Below are positions 59,015-64,000 of a DNA stretch of 64,000 bases, piece after piece. The position numbers and the translations under genes are program-made. Within the stretch, counting starts at the first letter, position 1, and each line of letters opens with the position of its first letter. Under the pieces are notes generated by a model that saw only the letters and a list, made by a program, of their open reading frames with translations, made no database searches and was not told the origin of the DNA. Source of the stretch: Portulaca oleracea. Its lineage: Eukaryota; Streptophyta; Magnoliopsida; Caryophyllales; Portulacaceae. Location of the stretch: assembly GCA_029582165.1 (NCBI GenBank), contig CM055870.1, forward strand, positions 11,279,832 to 11,343,831. The letters are read 5' to 3'.

Positions 59015-60544
59015 CGAAAAACTGACTCATTCTGGAGGAGAAATTGGCAAGAACTCGAACTATATAATAAGTATGCTGCATCAAAACTGTGTTTTCTAGT
59101 TTGTTCATCATCATGCAAGAGTGGAATTTGTATAGAGTATCCTAAACTGTGATCTGTGAAATGATTAAAGTGACTAGTTATGTTGAATAGCTACTTGAAT
59201 TATTCTCCATTTCACAGCATGCACTCCCACCCCCCATATTCACCCCAGCTTCTTCACCATGATCAGATACATATTGGGCTAATGTTTGTTTACTAATCCC
59301 TCCGTCCCACATTAAACGTCTATCTTACATTGAAGAGTCATATTTATGTCTCACAGAAACATGGCTCTTACTTCTACGATGGACTTTAGATATGCGACAA
59401 AGGGAGTGCGTAATTTTTTTTAGTGGCTAAGCGTTTTCGGCATTACATGCCCTGATTATTGAAATTTTCCTTGGGTATGATGCCAAAGACATGTTTAGCT
59501 GCCAGAACCTATAAATCATCAATTTGAAGTAAGATGATCCAAGTAACCTGATTGGGTATTTGATCACAAACAAATATCACAAAAAACAAGTCATTTTCTG
59601 ACACAAACTAACTTGATTCATAAACTTAAGTAGAATTGCAGATAGAACAGCAAAATCCAATGAAGTACTTTACCATAAAGCACAAAGATCCAGGATTATT
59701 AAACTAATAGCACAACAACAGGTAGAGCTACACATTAGTTATGCAATTACCTAATGCGAAAATGATTTGCCAGTAAAATAATACATGTAATCGTAACATA
59801 AAAGTAAGAAAATAAGAACCTTGCATCACATTCAATCTTTGATAGTTTAGGAAGCAGCCGATTGCACTCGATGATCCAGACTTTTCTTCTTGAACCGGTG
59901 GATTGATTATATTACAACTGGAACTCATAAAAAAGTGCCCTATTTCAATTTGTGCTAAAACCTAATTCAGTTTAGAGGATCCATGTGAGTTAAAATTCGA
60001 CGTACCCTGGTGCGACATTTCAGTGGCGAGAATGAGACTTTCGTCGTCAGTATCGCGAGTTTTTTCTCTCCTCATCTGCATTATTCTTTTATCAATATAA
60101 CCAAATTAATTATATTATTAAATAGGACTCATTTACTTTTTTAATTAATATAAGTCAAACTCATTCTCACTATTGAAAAGCTAGCTAAATAAAGGAATAA
60201 ATTTTGACTCTTTTGGTAAGGGTGCAAAGATTCCACATCATCCAATTAGCTAAACTTAAACTTATTGTTGCGGGTGCTCTAAGAAAATAATGGCGGGGCT
60301 CAAATTCGAAATCATATTCGAATATGAAACTACCTCAGCTTCTCGTTCTGGCTTGTAGCAATTGAAACGGTGAGTTTGTGTTTAACATTATGCAATATGT
60401 GGACTTTTATTGATGGAGTTAAAATTAGTCTTTTCATTTAACTAGTTGTCGAGGGAAAAACATAACTTTGACTCCGATTAATTAAAAAATATAAGTGTAT
60501 CTTACCCTTTTTTTTAACAAAGGGTAAGTAAGAAAGCGAGCACG
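59015..60544. other. 3' flank of copy 2, with a possible Stowaway remnant
   Basis: Contains the flank shared with copy 1 (59530-59900). At about 59300-59412, TCCCTCCGTCCCACATTAAA faces a GACAAAGGGAGTG end, a probable decayed Stowaway MITE. No gene is supported. Confidence 0.45.
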
Positions 60545-61365
60545 CTAATGATGTCTTCTCGTAAGAGATCGTCCCGCTCTGTCGAAACCCATAATATTAT
60601 TTAAGGTTGAATTGGTGTAGTAGGACCAAGTCCCAGCTGCAGAAGCTATGTAACCCTGTTTTGATAACCAGTCCGCGACGTCATTTGCTTCCCTATAAAT
60701 ATGAGAAATTTGGAACACATTACATCTACTCATTAGAATACGGATATCTTGGATAAGACTTTTGATCTGCCAAGGGATTGAGAATTCTCCTTTGACTGCT
60801 TCAATTACCACTAGGTTGTCTCCTTCGATGATGATATTAGAAAGTCCCATCTCGCAAGCATCTTTAAGCATGTCTCCAGGGCTCTAGTTTCAGCAACCAG
60901 AATAGAAACATCCCCATACGAACACACCCTAGCTCTCAGAAGCCCACCACGCCAATCACGAACAATGAACCCACCCGCCGCCGAATTGTTGAGGAGCGAA
61001 CCATCGAAGTTGAGTTCGAACGCTCCTAAAGGCCAAAGGGGGAGCCTCCCACTTGACAAGGTGGAAGGAAGAGTGTGATTCCCCAGTGAAACTGCTACCC
61101 TCAGAATCTACCTGAATATGTTTGCGGATTTGCCATTCTACAGCGTTATGTTTGGCTTGAATTACACAGTGCAACGGTCGAAGAATAGTATTCCGAAATA
61201 CTACCTCATTCCGTTGTTTCCAAATGGTCCACAAGAGAAAAATTCCCCTAGTGAGATTCAAGTGATTCCTTGAGTCCTGGTTTGTCTCCAAGAATTTATG
61301 AACAAAGTAACTAGAGTAATTAACAGTAACATCATTCAACCAACCATGTCAGACAGCTAATCTCC
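60545..61365 (-). pseudogene. LINE C-terminal RNase H-like fragment
   Basis: Three overlapping minus-strand frames give one protein in order. FLLWTIWKQRNEVVFRN (61339-61040) is the LINE tail motif. ALGAFELNFDGSLLNNSAAGG through AETRALE (61059-60860) is the RNase H start with its Asp and Glu. NIIIEGDNLVVIEAV then YREANDVADWLSKQG (60871-60545) carries the two remaining Asp residues. The catalytic D-E-D-D set is complete, but two frameshifts (near 61040 and 60860) break it. This is the RVT_3-type RNase H that follows reverse transcriptase in many plant LINEs. Confidence 0.75.
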
Positions 61366-61656
61366 AGATCCTACTTAATAATGTAATTAGTTGTATTATA
61401 TTGATAAAAAAATGAGTTGGATAAGGAGAGAAAAAGAATATAATTAAAATATTTATGCGATAAACTCACGATCAAATTCATACCATGAGATTCTCACTGT
61501 CACTCTCACGAGTTAAGTTTTATCCTCACCACTAGAATGCTTTATACACATCATTTCGTTCTCATCCCATGTCATGTCATCAGTGAATCGAATTTAAACT
61601 CACCATTGGAGATGATCTTGAAGTTGGTTTTGAGTTTGCGTTTGATTTTAATTTTG
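61366..61656. other. Short intergenic segment
   Basis: No feature recognised between the two LINE fragments. Confidence 0.3.
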
Positions 61657-61696
<40 letters not shown>

Positions 61697-61708
61697 TTAT
61701 TTATTTAA
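61657..61708. repeat. (AT)n and (TTTA)n microsatellite
   Basis: A perfect TA run of about 35 bp followed by four TTTA units. It lies at the 3' end of the minus-strand LINE fragment and may have grown from that element's AAAT-type tail. Confidence 0.85.
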
Positions 61709-62990
61709 AAAAGTTGAAAAGCTTGATTTCGACAAGAGATTACAAGCCTAGGAATCAGCAAAGAATATCTATACAACGTTTGTATTTTGAAGTATAGCTA
61801 GCAATGAAGAGGGTTCTATTCCTCATCATGTTTTTTATATGATAGATTATTTGTGTAGCACTTTGATTCTTCTGGTGGTATACTTTGAGGTTTCTAACTC
61901 TCCATACATTATAGACAATGCTTGCAACAACGTCATATCCTAGGTCTCTTCGTGGTGTGTTGGTTTTCCATCTGAGTATTTTTTTGCACCAAGTGAGGAA
62001 GTCAAGGCCATTTGCAGGGATGCCCAGCCATTGATGGATGAAATATCTCGTTTCTTTGGCTAGGACATAGTCATACAGGATGTGGTTTATGGTTTCAGAA
62101 TCGCGATCACAGAGGCCACAATTTCCCGATATTTGGTGGGAGTGTCCAGCAAGACGACTACGGGTGGCAATTTACCATGCAGAGTGAGCCACATTATGAA
62201 GGAGTGACGGGGTGTGTTGAGCATGTTCCAAGTGAGTCTAGCCCATGGCCAGTTTCTCTGGACTCCGCACAAGGCTGTGTAAGCATGGTTGACGGTATAA
62301 TGGGGTATGTTCAAACCCTTTATATGGTCCTTTACCCTGCAAATTTTTTTGAAGTACCAGCACGTGTCACCGCGGGGGTTGAAGGACCACCAATCCCAGG
62401 CTTTTAATGTATCTCTCGTGGATCCATTTGACCCACAAGCAGTCTTTCTTGTTTGCAATAGCCAAAACCTGTTTCCCTATCAGGATCGTGTTCCATTTGG
62501 TCAAGTTCTTGATCCCAAGCCTGCCTTTATTTTTAGGAGTACAAACAGTCTCTCAGGAGATGAGGGGGGTACGGGTGTATTCAGAAGAGCCTGACCAAAG
62601 GAAGTTTCTGCAAATTTTGGTGACTTGGTCGATAACCTGTTGGGGGATGATAAAGATGGAGGCCCAGAAGGTGTATAGACTCATCAGAACATTGTTAATG
62701 AGGGTAACTCTCCCAGCGTAGGAGATGTTACTAGTTCGCCAGGCTCTAATTGTTTTGGTGAGCTTGTCAACAAGATTCATGCAATCTAATTTGCTTAGCT
62801 TCCCTTCAGTGATAGGCATCCCAAGATAGGTTATAGGGAAAGTACCTTCTTGAAAATTTGTAATTCTAAGAATTTCCTGTTTCTGTTGAGCCATTACCGT
62901 TGACATCATGGCTGTTGACTTGGCATGATTTGCAGCAAGACCGGTTGTGTTCTGAAAGTGTTTAATGGCATCCATGGTCAAAAATAACAT
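61709..62990 (-). pseudogene. LINE reverse transcriptase C-terminal fragment
   Basis: The open run 62990-62553 encodes TTGLAANHAKS, then TYLGMPITEGKLSKLDC, then SYAGRVTLINNVLMSLYTFWA and ICRNFLWSG, the region just after the LINE polymerase active site. Further on, in shifted frames, come WPWARLTWNMLNTPRHSFIMW (about 62250) and a zf-RVT remnant, CGLCDRDSETINHILYDY (about 62120-62070), whose last Cys is Tyr. The polymerase FADD motif and everything upstream are missing, cut at about 62990 by different DNA. Confidence 0.8.
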
Positions 62991-62999
62991 AATTGTAGG

Positions 63000-64000
63000 G
63001 ATTTAAATACAAGGGTAAATTAATCTGTAAAATTATAGACCGTAGCGGAAGCGGATAGGGAGACAGTAGAGATTACGACAAAATTAAGAACGAAAATAAT
63101 GCGAGAAAATTTGACACAAAATTTACGTGGGAAACCGAAGTACTCGGAGAAAAACCCACGGACGGCGACAACCAGAAAATAATCCACTATGAGAAAAAAT
63201 AGGAGTACAAACGATTACTACCACAGGGTGTGGTACGATCTATTAGGAGATTACAAATTAATCTCTCAACCCTCAACTTACTATTTCTCAAAGGGAATAG
63301 AGGTGGTACACAAAAATCCTCTCAATTATGCGTGATTGTAGGCCTCTTAATTTATGCTGTGATTGGAGGAAATCATATGCATGATTGTAGGCAGCAAATG
63401 TGCAGCTAATCACGCAGCTTTCCTTCCCCCTTTTCCATTCATTTCAATTGTGGGCGCACCGTTCACTTTTTTTTCGTTTCATTTCTTTTCCTTTTTTTCA
63501 AATTATGTATTTGTGGACCCGTAGAAGGATCCAATGGTCCACCAAACCGTAGGAGGATTCAAATTGTTATTTCCATGATTGGTTGAGATTAAGTGGAGAG
63601 ATTAAGTGGAGAAAAACCCACGGATGGATCCAGCCAGAAAATAATTCACTATGAGAAAAATAGGAGTACAAACGATCACTACCACAGGGTGTGGTACGAT
63701 CTATTAGGAGATTACAAATTAATCTCTCAACCCTCAACTTACTATCTCTCAAAGGGAATAGAGGTAGTACACACTCTAAAATAAATTAGGCAGAATACTC
63801 CACTCTATTTTTCTCACAATTTTATGAATGTGTAAAATAAATATGTGAGGAAATAAAACCAACAAGTTATACAAAATGAATAAATAAAGAATGAATGAAT
63901 GGGATTGTTACGCTATTGAAATTGAACAAATCGTTCAGTTTAAATAGGCATAAGAGCACCGTGATAAATGGGCTTAATTCTGGGTTGCAGCAAAACTCGT
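63000..64000. repeat. LTR-like DNA with a direct duplication of about 180 bp
   Basis: 63145-63319 and 63606-63781 are about 90 percent identical by eye (GAGAAAAACCCACGGA, ACCACAGGGTGTGGTACGAT, CTCTCAACCCTCAACTTACT). Sequences of the form GTGGGAAAC ... GGAGAAAAACCCACGG are common in LTRs of plant copia elements, so this may be part of an LTR; no primer site or LTR ends were found. A 14-bp tandem repeat (GATTAAGTGGAGA) marks the start of the second unit at about 63586-63612. Confidence 0.5.

Noticed and set aside
1..64000. tRNA, rRNA genes or CRISPR-like arrays
   Set aside because: None seen on either strand by eye. The short repeats present have transposon or LRR explanations, and CRISPR is not expected in a plant nucleus. 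A tRNAscan run would settle the tRNA question.

Overview
The window is nuclear DNA of a flowering plant, most likely a eudicot. The evidence is GT-AG introns, a plant-type BARD1, LRR receptor kinases, a two-RRM glycine-rich RNA-binding protein, and dense layers of plant transposons (Ty3/gypsy with very long LTRs, Mutator-like elements, LINEs, hAT, Stowaway and Tourist MITEs). I cannot name the species. Most of the sequence is transposon debris. About five host loci stand out: a two-RRM hnRNP-like gene (17365-19346, +), a small three-exon gene with a mitochondrial-looking N-terminus (30044-32120, +), a 13-exon BARD1/ROW1 orthologue (38661-33552, -), and two tandem LRR receptor-kinase genes of the MIK2-like type (48201-52139 with a nonsense codon, and 55292-59014 intact, both +).

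Region 1-16.9 kb is one nested transposon. A Mutator-like element of about 16.6 kb, with imperfect TIRs near 229 and 16863, encodes a decayed transposase with a FAR1/WRKY-GCM1-like DNA-binding domain, a MULE core, a SWIM finger and a C-terminal OTU-like domain. A 12.55-kb Ty3/gypsy chromovirus (1541-14093, minus strand) sits inside it, flanked by a perfect 5-bp target duplication, with 3.4-kb LTRs, a tRNA-iMet primer site and a polypurine tract. Its LTRs are nearly identical but its pol is riddled with stops and frameshifts. A related solo LTR (24364-27676) interrupts a second MULE fragment.

Region 17-24 kb holds the hnRNP-like gene, its downstream region and Tourist-like MITEs. Region 28.6-33 kb holds a 5'-truncated LINE, the small putative mitochondrial gene and a tiny poly(A)-only insertion. 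BARD1 follows on the minus strand. Its exon chain was assembled by eye; all 13 exons join in frame to 666 residues with a complete RING, an extended PHD and two BRCT repeats.

Region 39-47 kb is a patchwork of non-autonomous elements, many with exact target-site duplications. It includes two retrocopies with poly(A) tails: a 5'-truncated RRM gene on the minus strand, and a TPR gene on the plus strand with two in-frame TGAs. Region 47.8-60 kb is a roughly 7.1-kb-spaced tandem duplication of the LRR receptor kinase. The upstream copy has gained two or three LRRs by 72-bp tandem duplication but carries a TAA just before the kinase glycine loop. Region 60.5-64 kb is LINE wreckage and an LTR-like direct repeat.

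All assignments rest on reading motifs by eye. No database search or alignment program was run.
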